Shown here piece by piece: positions 26,769-34,591 of a stretch of 42,353 nt of DNA. The stretch's first letter is position 1; the number at the start of each line of letters is the position of its first letter. The notes below the pieces were generated by a model. The model ran no database searches. It saw nothing but the letters and a program-made list of their open reading frames with translations, and was not told the origin of the DNA. The DNA comes from Nitrospira sp. SB0662_bin_26 (GTDB taxonomy: Bacteria > Nitrospirota > Nitrospiria > Nitrospirales > UBA8639). The stretch spans positions 1 through 42,353 of the forward strand of contig VXOF01000090.1 of NCBI GenBank assembly GCA_009840285.1. Reading direction: 5' to 3'. The position numbers were made by a program, and so were the translations under genes.

Positions 26769-28322
26769 TCATGATTCTTTCTTGTGAGCCGTTGGTGCAG
26801 GAGCGGTAGGGGGCACGGTTTCGATCTGAGCCACAACCCGATTGGAGTCCGTGAAGGTTTGCCGGGCGATACGCCGGATGTCAGCCTTGGTCACGCGGTC
26901 AAAGCGTTGAATGTAGCGAAACAGTTCGCGCCAATCGCCAAAAAGGGTCTGGTAGTCCGTCAAGCTCATGGCCAACCCGAGATTGCTTTTCAAGGAATAG
27001 ATCAGGCTGGCTTTGGCCCGCGTTCGAAACTTGGCCAATTCCTCGTCCGTGACGTCTTCAGTCTTCAGGCGATCCAATTCTTCGCGGATGGCTTGCTGGA
27101 CGGTTTCGTTCGCGACCCCTCGCGCCGGCACTGCATACGCCACCCACAGGTGCGGATATTTTTCTCCCGGGTACGCCCCATACGCCCCGGCGCTGACTGC
27201 AATTTGTTTGTCCCGAACCAACGAGCGGTAGAACCGGGAGGTTCGACCGTTCGTCAAAATGTCGTCGATGGCGTCGAATACGGGCTGATCGGGATCCGTG
27301 GCTGCGGGTTTATGGTACCCCTCCATGTAAAAGGGTTGAGCGGGATCCTTGATTGTCACCACTTTCTCCGCAATAGACGGGGGTTCCACGGTTCTTAAGG
27401 CCGGCGGTTTCGGTCTGCCGGGAATCCGGCCGAAATAGGCTTCCAACAAGGGGATCAAGGTTTTCGGGTCAATGTCTCCGACGACCGCCGTGACCATGTT
27501 GGATGGCACGTAATACGTGTCAAAGAATTCTTTGGCATCGGTCATGGTATAGGATTGAATGTCACTGGCATAGCCGATCACCGGATGATGATACGGATGA
27601 GCCGAGAAGGCCGTGACGACGAATTGTTCAAACAGCCGACCGACGGGCCGGCTCTCCGTGCGCATCCGGCGCTCTTCCATAACCACGTCCCGCTCTTCGT
27701 AGAACTCGCGAAACACCGGGTGCAGGAATCGTTCCGACTCCAGATAACAGAAGAGTTCGATCTTGTTGGCCGGGAGCGCATAAAAATAGCCGGTGACGTC
27801 GGCACTGGTAAAGGCGTTTAAGGCGACTCCGCCTTCTCGTTCAACGATGTCACCGAATGCGTTTTTTTTCACAAATTTCGCAGCGGCTGCTTGCTTGCCT
27901 TTAAAGACGTTCGCCAGGTCTTCGACGTGTCGGGCATCGGATGTGGAATTCAATCTGGCATCCTGGTAAGCCAGATACGCCCGTTCCAATTCATCCAGGG
28001 CTTTTTTCTCTTCTTTGTAGTTTTTTGTGCCCAGGCGAGGCGTCCCTTTAAAGGCCATGTGTTCGAACATGTGCGCGAGCCCGGTTCGTCCCGTATCTTC
28101 TTGTGCCGACCCCACGTTCACGGACGTCATAAAGGCGAACACCGGGGCTACAGGGCGTTCAACGAGAATGAAGGTCCAGCCGTTCTTGACGGTGTATTCC
28201 GTGACATTCCGTTCGAAGGACGCAAGGTCAATGGCTTGGGAAGCGGAAGGAAGAGAGAAAATGCAGAGCAGAAGCAGGGTGAAAAGGCGTCGTGGCGTTC
28301 GCTGTGTCGGAATCGAAAGCAT
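26769..28322 (-). CDS. M16-family zinc protease, catalytic subunit
   Basis: The 517-residue protein begins with a signal peptide (LFTLLLLCIFSLPSASQA) and has the inverted zinc motif HMFEH at residues 84-88 in GLAHMFEHMAFKGT. An insertion rich in Lys, Glu and Ala follows at about 100-165, probably helical, as seen in several bacterial periplasmic members. The second half has the FMEGYHKPA and SLTDYQTLFG-like segments of the family. It is the first gene of the envelope cluster and is followed with a one-base gap by its zinc-less partner, so the two are probably made as a heterodimer. Periplasmic oligopeptide or signal-peptide degradation is likely; the substrate is unknown. Confidence 0.93.
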   Translation of the reverse strand: MLSIPTQRTPRRLFTLLLLCIFSLPSASQAIDLASFERNVTEYTVKNGWTFILVERPVAPVFAFMTSVNVGSAQEDTGRTGLAHMFEHMAFKGTPRLGTKNYKEEKKALDELERAYLAYQDARLNSTSDARHVEDLANVFKGKQAAAAKFVKKNAFGDIVEREGGVALNAFTSADVTGYFYALPANKIELFCYLESERFLHPVFREFYEERDVVMEERRMRTESRPVGRLFEQFVVTAFSAHPYHHPVIGYASDIQSYTMTDAKEFFDTYYVPSNMVTAVVGDIDPKTLIPLLEAYFGRIPGRPKPPALRTVEPPSIAEKVVTIKDPAQPFYMEGYHKPAATDPDQPVFDAIDDILTNGRTSRFYRSLVRDKQIAVSAGAYGAYPGEKYPHLWVAYAVPARGVANETVQQAIREELDRLKTEDVTDEELAKFRTRAKASLIYSLKSNLGLAMSLTDYQTLFGDWRELFRYIQRFDRVTKADIRRIARQTFTDSNRVVAQIETVPPTAPAPTAHKKES

Positions 28323-28399
28323 AGGCAGGTTTACGCAAGAGTGCTTTCTGATATCCTAACCAGTTCAATGATGCCTTGCAAGTGAAGGGCGAATCGACC

Positions 28400-28529
28400 G
28401 CATGAGGCCGGAACAACCAGCCGGGCGGAGCATACGGTCAGGGGGACTGCCGAGCTATGTGCTTTTTGAGATAGAAAGCGGGCAGGAGCAACAGCACATG
28501 GGGATCGCGTGCGATCAGCCTTCTGTTCG
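28400..28529. repeat. 3' flank of TetR gene 1, duplicated
   Basis: This non-coding stretch aligns with 29430-29554, downstream of the second TetR gene. Shared blocks include AACAACCAG, GGGCGGA, CGGTCAG, ATCGCGTGCGA and GCCTTCTGTTCGTCA next to the aligned stop codons. It extends the TetR duplication beyond the coding region by about 130 bp. I see no convincing ORF or terminator in it. Confidence 0.7.
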
Positions 28530-29204
28530 TCACGCTACCTGTGCGGTGTCGTGAAAAACTTTGCGTCCTTGCCTTCTGAGAGAGCGGGAGAAGTTGTGGG
28601 AAAGGGCCACATTTTCCCCGGGCGGCAAGAGTGCGTCCACCTGGCTCTTGATGGCGTTCAGCACAACTTTCTCCGGGCGGTTGCGGGAAAGCACCCGCAA
28701 TCCGAGGAACAAGCTCAGTAGAACACGTGAGGCCGTACTCGGAACGACGGACTTGGCAATCTCTCCGCTGGCTTGGCCCCGTATGATCATTTTGCGGAAG
28801 AAATTTTTTTCTATGTAGACAAAAGTCCGATTGACGATTTTCGACACTTCTTTGTCATGCGGGGATAACTCCAAGGCCGTATTAATAATGAAACATCCGT
28901 TTCGGTCCTCCCCGGCCTGGACCCGGTCACAGATATCGTCGAACATGCCGACAACGGCTTGACGCGGGGAATACTTCCTTTTTCTCTCCGCGATGTACGG
29001 CTTGACGTAGTTGTCATTGTAGCTGTTCAAGGTTTTGAGGAAGAGGGTGTACTTGTCGCCGAACGTGTCATACAGGCTGGCGCGATTAATCCCCATGGTA
29101 TCCACAAGATCTTGCAGGGACGTGGCTCGATAACCATGGTCCCAAAAAGCAACCATGGCTTTCTCCTTGACTTCGTCAATACCGAATTGTTTTTTCCTTG
29201 GCAT
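28530..29204 (-). CDS. TetR/AcrR-family transcriptional regulator 1
   Basis: The 224-residue protein has an N-terminal TetR helix-turn-helix (about residues 10-57): VKEKAMVAFWDHGYRATSLQ, then DLVDTMGINRASLYDTFGDK with the recognition helix. The C-terminal ligand/dimerisation part has the segment NTALELSPHDKEV shared with its neighbour. A Shine-Dalgarno-like GAGG precedes the ATG. It is a clear paralogue of the gene at 29555-30220, with about 80% identity in the DNA-binding domain by eye and less at the C-terminus. It lies downstream of a promoter and operator-like site at 29256-29286. No obvious target gene adjoins it; the M16 cluster reads away on the same strand beyond a 207-bp gap. Confidence 0.93.
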   Translation of the reverse strand: MPRKKQFGIDEVKEKAMVAFWDHGYRATSLQDLVDTMGINRASLYDTFGDKYTLFLKTLNSYNDNYVKPYIAERKRKYSPRQAVVGMFDDICDRVQAGEDRNGCFIINTALELSPHDKEVSKIVNRTFVYIEKNFFRKMIIRGQASGEIAKSVVPSTASRVLLSLFLGLRVLSRNRPEKVVLNAIKSQVDALLPPGENVALSHNFSRSLRRQGRKVFHDTAQVA

Positions 29205-29255
29205 GCGTGCCTCGCATTCAGGGTTTCAATTTCATGCTAAATAAATAGTTTGATA

Positions 29256-29286
29256 ATACTATCTCAAATTGGCTTAAAATTCAAGT
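29256..29286 (-). promoter_or_regulatory. promoter and operator-like sequence of TetR gene 1
   Basis: On the minus strand TTGAAT (29279-29284) and TAGTAT (29256-29261) are separated by 17 bp, start near 29249. The -35 box lies in ACTTGAATTT (29277-29286 as its complement), shared exactly with the second TetR promoter. An inverted repeat ATAGT/ACTAT overlaps the -10 region. The rest of the 29205-29554 gap is an AT-rich leader plus the duplicated 3' flank of TetR gene 2. Confidence 0.6.
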
Positions 29287-29429
29287 ACTTAGGAAAATAC
29301 TTACATGAATTCTATTATTTTGCTAATGTTGGGCAACGGAACACCCCTCTCGTTTCCAGCCCAAGCGACGGTAGACAATTCCGTGGTTGTCGCTTGAAAG
29401 ATGGTCCTGGACAAGGGCGTCTCGAGATC

Positions 29430-29554
29430 CAACATGAAACAACCAGTCGGGCGGACAATGCGGTCAGCGAGACTGTCGATCGGTGTTGTTTTGCAAAGGG
29501 AAGCAGAAGGCATCACCATCACGGCGGAATCGCGTGCGACCGGCCTTCTGTTCG
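29430..29554. repeat. 3' flank of TetR gene 2, duplicated
   Basis: Second copy of the duplicated flank described at 28400-28529, directly after the TetR gene 2 stop. A minus-strand frame through it stays open longer than in copy 1, where the corresponding frame is broken by a stop. This may be a relic of coding sequence or chance. Confidence 0.7.
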
Positions 29555-30220
29555 TCAGACTACATGAGCGATACCGGCTTGGATTCTCCGGTCTTGGTTC
29601 TTGGAGGTGCGGGAGGGTGGGTAGGAAAAGACCCTGGTATCGGCTGGAGGTAAAAGCGCTTCCACTTGGGACACGATCGCCTGCATCACCGTTCTGTTCG
29701 TTTCGCCTCGGGAAAGGACACATAAACCGATGAGCAGGCTCAGCAACGTCTGTGCGGTCGTGGTGCAAGCCACCGTCTCGGAAATTTCTCCAGTGACTTG
29801 GCCCTTTTTGATCATTTTCCGGAAAAAGTTTTTATCTATATAAGCAAAGGCTTCATTCACGATCGTTGCCACCTTCTTGTCATGCGGCGATAACTCCAAA
29901 GCCGTATTGACCATCAAGCACCCGTTTCGGTCCTCAGCCTTCAGTATCATATCCAGAAAGTAATTGATGATGGCTTGGCGGGGCGTGTACTTTTTCGTTT
30001 GCCTCGCCAAGTAGGACTTTATGTAGATCGATTTGTAGGTGTACAGACTATCGAGGAAGAGAGCATATTTATCGCCGAACGTGTCATAAAGACTGGCCCG
30101 GTTGACTCCCATGCAGTCCACGAGATCCTGTAAGGACGTGGCATTATAGCCCCGGCCCCAGAAGGCTATCATCGCTTTCTGTTTGACGTCATCAACGACA
30201 AATTGTTTTTTTCTAGGCAT
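29555..30220 (-). CDS. TetR/AcrR-family transcriptional regulator 2
   Basis: Start ATG 30220 (MPRKKQFVV) aligns with that of TetR gene 1 and has GAAGAG upstream; an in-frame codon at 30256 is less likely since it falls in the -10 box. The 221-residue product has the same architecture: DNA-binding domain with ATSLQDLVDCMGVNRASLYD, followed by the NTALELSPHDKKV segment and an effector domain diverged from its paralogue. Stop codons of the two genes align, and homology runs on downstream. Likely autoregulated through the palindrome at 30267-30285. Effector and targets are unknown. Confidence 0.93.
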   Translation of the reverse strand: MPRKKQFVVDDVKQKAMIAFWGRGYNATSLQDLVDCMGVNRASLYDTFGDKYALFLDSLYTYKSIYIKSYLARQTKKYTPRQAIINYFLDMILKAEDRNGCLMVNTALELSPHDKKVATIVNEAFAYIDKNFFRKMIKKGQVTGEISETVACTTTAQTLLSLLIGLCVLSRGETNRTVMQAIVSQVEALLPPADTRVFSYPPSRTSKNQDRRIQAGIAHVV

Positions 30221-30255
30221 CGTTTTTTCTCTTCGCCTAGTTGTAGTCCCATTCA

Positions 30256-30286
30256 ACTATACGCTACTTGAATATGAAATTCAAGT
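30256..30286 (-). promoter_or_regulatory. promoter and palindromic operator of TetR gene 2
   Basis: On the minus strand TTGAAT (30279-30284) and TATAGT (30256-30261) are 17 bp apart, start near 30249, leader about 29 bases. A perfect palindrome with 7-bp arms CTTGAAT/ATTCAAG and a 5-base centre spans 30267-30285 and covers the -35 box and part of the spacer. Its position would block RNA polymerase, as expected for a self-repressing TetR protein. Half of it (ACTTGAATTT) recurs at the TetR gene 1 promoter exactly 1000 bp away. Confidence 0.7.
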
Positions 30287-30328
30287 GGACGCCGACGGGT
30301 GGCGCGCAGTCATCACCGGGGGCTCGTT

Positions 30329-31435
30329 TTACAGGGGGTCGAACGTGGCGGCGTGAAAGGAGGGGATCTGAAGGTCGAGTCCGGGACCGTGCCACGGTTG
30401 AAGCCATGGCCCTTCATAGGTGTATCCCCCGGCAACAGGATCGGTTTCCAACAACAACGGCGTGTCGAGATCCAGGACGGAGCACCCGCCGATTCCCATG
30501 GCGATGCTGTAAGAGCACCCCATGGCGACCCGGGTCTCCACCATCCCGCCCAGCATCACATGAAGACCGGCGGCTTTCGTCGTGGTTGCCATGAGGACTC
30601 CGTCCAATAATCCGCTTTTGGTAATTTTAATATTGACATAGTCCGCCGCCCTGTGACGGATGACGGCCTGGAGGTCGCGTAGTGATTGCGCCGATTCATC
30701 TGCGGCAATGGGTACATGGCAATCACGTTTGAGTTCGGCGTGGCCTTCAAGGTCGTCCTTGGCCAGTGGTTGTTCAAGGAGGAGAATGTCTCCGCCAAAC
30801 AGGTTGACGCCTTGTACCAAGGCCGTGGCCTCTTCACGTGTGTATCCCTGGTTGGCATCGATCACGAACGCCACGCCGGTACCATGACGATGCAGGGTTT
30901 CCACTCGACGAATGTCCTCGTCTACGTCATGGCCGACCTTCATTTTGAAGATACGAAAACCCCGTTCATACCATTGTCGAGCGAGTTCCCGTGTTCGCTC
31001 CAAAGAGGCGATGGGAATGGTGACGTCCGTTTCACGCGCACGCACCTCCGCTCCACCCCACAGGGCCCACAGAGGGACGTGAAGCGTGCGCGTCAACGCA
31101 TCGAGGAGCGCGGTTTCCAATCCACACCGGGCCGCGGGCGCGTCGGGAGCGCGTTCGGACAGTTCGTGGCCGAGCCGTTGATAATGAAGCGTCGATTGTC
31201 CGAGGAGGTGTTCTCCCAATAGCCGCGCGTTCTTTAGACTGCTCTCGCGATCTTCCCCGGTAATGGCGGGAAACGGGGCTATCTCGCCGTAGCCGATGGT
31301 TCCATCACTCAGTGTCAGCCGGACAAAAGCATTGTGCGCCATCTGGAGTTGGCCCGTGGCCACGACAAAGGGGTCGGTGATGGGAAGATCCAGTGGGCAG
31401 AATTCAATGTTTGCGATGGTGAAGGAGGTGCTCAT
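30329..31435 (-). CDS. enolase-superfamily dipeptide epimerase-like enzyme
   Basis: This 368-residue protein is a muconate-lactonising-type member of the enolase superfamily. Acid/base lysines are in FKMKVG (164/166) and NIKITKSG (270/273), and metal ligands are Asp193 in VIDANQGYT, Glu221 in LLEQPL and Asp246 in AADESAQS. The C-terminal LDLDTPLLL is the mark of L-Ala-D/L-Glu dipeptide epimerases, which recycle murein peptides. O-succinylbenzoate synthase (MenC) is the main alternative, but no menaquinone genes are near. It is third in a row after the VKOR and molybdoenzyme genes (65-bp gap). Confidence 0.87.
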   Translation of the reverse strand: MSTSFTIANIEFCPLDLPITDPFVVATGQLQMAHNAFVRLTLSDGTIGYGEIAPFPAITGEDRESSLKNARLLGEHLLGQSTLHYQRLGHELSERAPDAPAARCGLETALLDALTRTLHVPLWALWGGAEVRARETDVTIPIASLERTRELARQWYERGFRIFKMKVGHDVDEDIRRVETLHRHGTGVAFVIDANQGYTREEATALVQGVNLFGGDILLLEQPLAKDDLEGHAELKRDCHVPIAADESAQSLRDLQAVIRHRAADYVNIKITKSGLLDGVLMATTTKAAGLHVMLGGMVETRVAMGCSYSIAMGIGGCSVLDLDTPLLLETDPVAGGYTYEGPWLQPWHGPGLDLQIPSFHAATFDPL

Positions 31436-31500
31436 TCCGGAACGTGAAGCGTCAGAAGGAAGAGGGCAGGGTCAGGAAAAACGATCACCACTACAATGGA

Positions 31501-32148
31501 TCACCCATATCGATCATTCTCCCACGGTAAGGCGGTGTTGGAATACCCACGCACTTCCCAGAACCCTTTTTGATCTTTTTCCACGAAAGTGATGGTTCTG
31601 ATCCACTTGGCTCCCTTCCAGGCATACCGTTTGGGGATGATCATGCGAACGGGTCCCCCGTGATCTTTGGAAAGCGGTCTGTGATTCCAGGAATGGACAA
31701 GAAAGACATCCTCGTCGTCGCAGACTGAAAGAGGCAAGTTGGTCGTATAGTCGTCATACGACTCGAAGAGCACGTATCTGGCTTCCGGTTTGGGTCGCAC
31801 CAAGCTGAGGAGATGCCGAAAACTCACCCCGACCCATTCCATCTCAAGCTGGCTCCACGAGGTCACGCAATGGAAATCCGACACAAACGGCTGGTGTGGC
31901 TGAGCCTGATAGTCCTCCCAGGTCCACGTGATGGGATGTTCGACCAATCCATCCACGGTGAGCTGCCATTCTTCAAGTGAAACCTGAGGCTTATACCCAA
32001 GGTCCAGCACGGGCCAATTGTTGACGAGATGCTGTCCGGGAGGGACGCGATCATCCTGATGCTCCTCTTCGACCTCACGCCCTGAGATCTCACGGCGGTG
32101 CAGAGCCATTTTTTGTTTGGCTTGAATGGTTTTTTCGTTAAATTCCAT
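31501..32148 (-). CDS. cytosolic sulfite-oxidase-like molybdopterin protein
   Basis: The 215-residue protein contains only the molybdopterin-binding domain. The Mo-ligating Cys94 is in DFHCVTSWSQ, and WVGVSFRHLL, DHGGPVRMIIPKRYAWKGAKW and the TITFVEKDQKGFWEVRGY end all match the family. It has no signal peptide and no dimerisation domain, unlike the exported relative at 21186-22196, and is closest to YuiH-type sulfite-oxidase-like proteins. It starts 44 bp after the VKOR gene. Substrate and redox partner are unknown. Confidence 0.88.
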   Translation of the reverse strand: MEFNEKTIQAKQKMALHRREISGREVEEEHQDDRVPPGQHLVNNWPVLDLGYKPQVSLEEWQLTVDGLVEHPITWTWEDYQAQPHQPFVSDFHCVTSWSQLEMEWVGVSFRHLLSLVRPKPEARYVLFESYDDYTTNLPLSVCDDEDVFLVHSWNHRPLSKDHGGPVRMIIPKRYAWKGAKWIRTITFVEKDQKGFWEVRGYSNTALPWENDRYG

Positions 32149-32192
32149 ATGACGTTTTTCGTTCTCCGTTCATCATATCCGGTGATTCGAGC

Positions 32193-33074
32193 TTACTCTT
32201 TCCAATTGAAACCGGCGGCGCCGGCGAGTGTCCGGGGAGTCTGCAAACCGGTGAACCGTTTGTCGTCGATGATCCAGGTCGGGTAACTGCGAATGTCGTT
32301 TGCCACGCACGGCGGGGTGAGAGGACTGCCGCGTCCCCCGGAACTGCATTCCACGTACGGCAGGCGTTTCGCGGACGCCTTGAACACGGCTTTTTGCTCC
32401 TGGCAACGGGGGCACCAATAGGCTCCATAAAACTTGGCTCCCGTTTCGGTCAGGTGGACGGCCAGCGCCTGAAGCTGCGGATCTTCGGGGCCGGCCGCCT
32501 CGTCGAACACCCCGCTGTAGTGCAGGTGCAGCCCGCCGATGAGAAGCACGGCAACCACGCTCGCCTCCTTCAACGACGTCGCCCAATCGGGGGGGCGCTG
32601 CAGGAGAGTCAGGATCATGATGGCCGTGATGATGCCGAATGAACCGAGGCAGTAGGCGCATGTCGCTTCGATTTCCACGATGGAGATCACGGTCAGGTAG
32701 GCACTGATACCGAATCCGCCGATGGCGACGAATATCAGGGGAGTCCAACTTTTGGGTTTTGTCCTGGCCCGCCACGCCAATGCGGCCATTGCCAGGTAGG
32801 TGAAGAGGCCCCATGTGGCCGTGGGCATTCCCAGAAACGTTGCCCAACGACTGCCTTGAACCAGGTCGCATCCCGACCCCTCGCTACAGAAAGCCGGGTG
32901 TGCTTCAAACAAGGCGGTGTAACTGAGGTACGTCGTCAGCACGATGCCGCAAGCCGCCAGCACTAGGACGATGACCGTGATAGGGCCGCCAGGATTTGAC
33001 GCGCGAGTCCCGGGCGCATGTGAGAGACGTTGTTCGCCACTTGGGGCTTTTCGCCCTTTACGTTGCTTGGCCAT
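32193..33074 (-). CDS. VKOR-thioredoxin fusion (disulfide-forming membrane protein)
   Basis: The 293-residue protein has a basic cytoplasmic N-terminus, then a VKOR-family four-helix bundle with membrane segments at about 31-52, 83-101, 112-134 and 143-158 and a fifth at about 171-186. Cys63 and Cys69 form the loop pair, and Cys139-x-x-Cys142 is the quinone-side active site. A C-terminal thioredoxin-like domain carries CPRC (221-224) with two further Cys (243, 256) and a cis-Pro segment SYPTW. Such fusions act as DsbB plus DsbA in one chain, oxidising exported proteins with quinone. Separate DsbA/DsbB genes are not seen here. First of three co-directional genes. Confidence 0.93.
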   Translation of the reverse strand: MAKQRKGRKAPSGEQRLSHAPGTRASNPGGPITVIVLVLAACGIVLTTYLSYTALFEAHPAFCSEGSGCDLVQGSRWATFLGMPTATWGLFTYLAMAALAWRARTKPKSWTPLIFVAIGGFGISAYLTVISIVEIEATCAYCLGSFGIITAIMILTLLQRPPDWATSLKEASVVAVLLIGGLHLHYSGVFDEAAGPEDPQLQALAVHLTETGAKFYGAYWCPRCQEQKAVFKASAKRLPYVECSSGGRGSPLTPPCVANDIRSYPTWIIDDKRFTGLQTPRTLAGAAGFNWKE

Positions 33075-33180
33075 CGTTACGTCCGCTGCAACAGGAAACC
33101 CGCCATCAAGAGGTCATTCCGATCGCGGTGAAGAGTCATTCATGATACTCGTTGTCGCGCGGAGGACGCAAAGGTTTCTC

Positions 33181-34236
33181 TCACTCCAAAGCAGCAGGCA
33201 GGGCCTTTCCCAGAATCACCCGTAGCACTTTTTCTTTGTGTTGCCGCAGGATGCGAATGCTGACCGGTTGCAAGGGTCGTGTGTGTTCGATCACATATGT
33301 CTTGAGTTGACTGGCCGAGTTAATCGGTTGGTCGTCGATCGACAGCAGGACATCGCCTTTTTTGAATCCCGCCCGTCGTGCCGGTCCCGTTGCCTGCGCT
33401 ACGGCCATGTGCCATCGGTTTTCAAATTTGACGGAGGTGAGTTGTAGCCCGAGTTTCGAAAAGTGAAACGGCTTTCCCTGCTTGAGAGTCGTCACGATTT
33501 TGTTGACCAATGGTCCCGGCACGGCAAAGGCGAACCGGCTGCATCGACGTTCCTCTCGAGAGGTTTCGGTTTGAATGATCGCGTGGACAAGGCCGACGAT
33601 TTCACCCCGGGAATTGAACAACCCTCCGCCGGAATTGCCGCTGCATGCCGACAGGTCGACTTGCAAAAGACGGGATTGTACGGTTTGCAAAAACGTATTG
33701 GGATTGCCGATGTGTCCATAGCTGATTGCAGGACCCCAACCCAGAGGGTAGCCCACGGTGAAAACCCGTTCTCCCGGCAAGGCTTCGGTTTGACTGAACG
33801 TCCGTGCTGCGAGCCCGTGAGGCACCATCTCTTGAGAGATGCGATACAGGGCGACGTCCAAAAATTGATTCACGCCGACTAATGCGGCAGGTGCTTCCTC
33901 CAACGTGCTGGCTATAACGGAAACGTGTGGAGGGTCCGCAGCTGTTCCGGCGCCCTGCCGCTTTGTGGCGTGTCGGGCAGTGAGGACATAGCCGTCTCCC
34001 AGGTAAATTCCCGACCCTCTCACGGAGAAAGCTTTCCCGTCAGGCTGAGTCGATTGAGTGAGAATGCCCACGGTCCCGAGTTTGGCTTGCTCGACAACTT
34101 CGGCGAAGCCTGCCCTGAGCCTGTCCTGAGCCTTGTCGAAGGGCGTCGTCGAAGGGTCGGCTGGGTTGGCCGAAAGTAGCGATGGTATGAGCAGGTACCC
34201 GCCCCAAACCACGCCCATGGCGATTTTTTTCAGCAT
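33181..34236 (-). CDS. exported HtrA/DegP-like serine protease with PDZ domain
   Basis: The ATG at 34236 (MLKKIAMG) follows AAAGG and gives a signal peptide ending near LLSANPA; a frame to 34347 adds residues without likeness. The trypsin-like domain has His89 in LTARHAT, Asp127 in FLDVALYRI and Ser202 in ACSGNSGGGLFN, so the triad is intact. A single PDZ domain (about 255-345) contains GFKKGDVLLSIDDQPI. Total 351 residues. Residues about 33-43 (FDKAQDRLRAG) are encoded by a dispersed repeat inserted in frame just after the signal peptide. Probably a periplasmic quality-control protease. Confidence 0.9.
   Translation of the reverse strand: MLKKIAMGVVWGGYLLIPSLLSANPADPSTTPFDKAQDRLRAGFAEVVEQAKLGTVGILTQSTQPDGKAFSVRGSGIYLGDGYVLTARHATKRQGAGTAADPPHVSVIASTLEEAPAALVGVNQFLDVALYRISQEMVPHGLAARTFSQTEALPGERVFTVGYPLGWGPAISYGHIGNPNTFLQTVQSRLLQVDLSACSGNSGGGLFNSRGEIVGLVHAIIQTETSREERRCSRFAFAVPGPLVNKIVTTLKQGKPFHFSKLGLQLTSVKFENRWHMAVAQATGPARRAGFKKGDVLLSIDDQPINSASQLKTYVIEHTRPLQPVSIRILRQHKEKVLRVILGKALPAALE
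34112..34143. repeat. dispersed repeat inside the HtrA-like coding sequence
   Basis: On the coding strand it contains TTCGACAAGGCTCAGGACAG followed by GCTCAGGGC. This motif is recognisable as a short repeat that recurs in many environmental bacterial genomes. It lies in frame in the linker between signal peptide and protease domain, where an insertion is tolerated. A shorter related CTTCGACGA stretch follows at 34144-34152. Confidence 0.6.
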
Positions 34237-34449
34237 GGTGTGCCTTTTGTAGATGTTTGACCGATTGACCAATGTTTGAGTCAGGAACATGTCCGATGTT
34301 TCCGCCTCTTTCGCCGTCCTATGTTGCCCAGGCATGGGGCAATTCAACAGCCAGCCCTCATCCGGGTATCTTGCATTTCAATGCTATCCTTGAACCATCC
34401 TTTACTCAAGTTCCCGCGTGCTTTGAATGGAATTCCGGTGTACCATAAA

Positions 34450-34591
34450 GGAACCTCTGATTTATTGTGATAGCGGGATGCAGGGCAAGGCGTCCCGGAG
34501 CGAAACCTGAGGCTTATCAGAGAGATAGGTGAGGGTTGAGCGAGGACACAACGCAGTCCTGCGCCCGATAGTGCATTAAATCAGAGGTTCC
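34450..34591. mobile_element. MITE-like element, intact copy 2
   Basis: This 142-bp element has perfect 15-bp terminal inverted repeats GGAACCTCTGATTTA (34450-34464) and the complement (34577-34591). Looser inverted similarity extends some 20 bp further inwards on each side. It is flanked by TAAA on both sides (34446-34449 and 34592-34595), a likely 4-bp target duplication. It encodes no transposase and would need one in trans. A degenerate inverted copy lies at 347-492. The remaining parts of the 34237-34718 gap show no gene. Confidence 0.85.

Noticed and set aside
29301-29768. 155-codon minus-strand frame across the TetR gene 2 3' end and flank
   Set aside because: It overlaps the TetR coding end in another frame, and the corresponding frame in the duplicated copy is interrupted; kept only as a remark in the flank finding.
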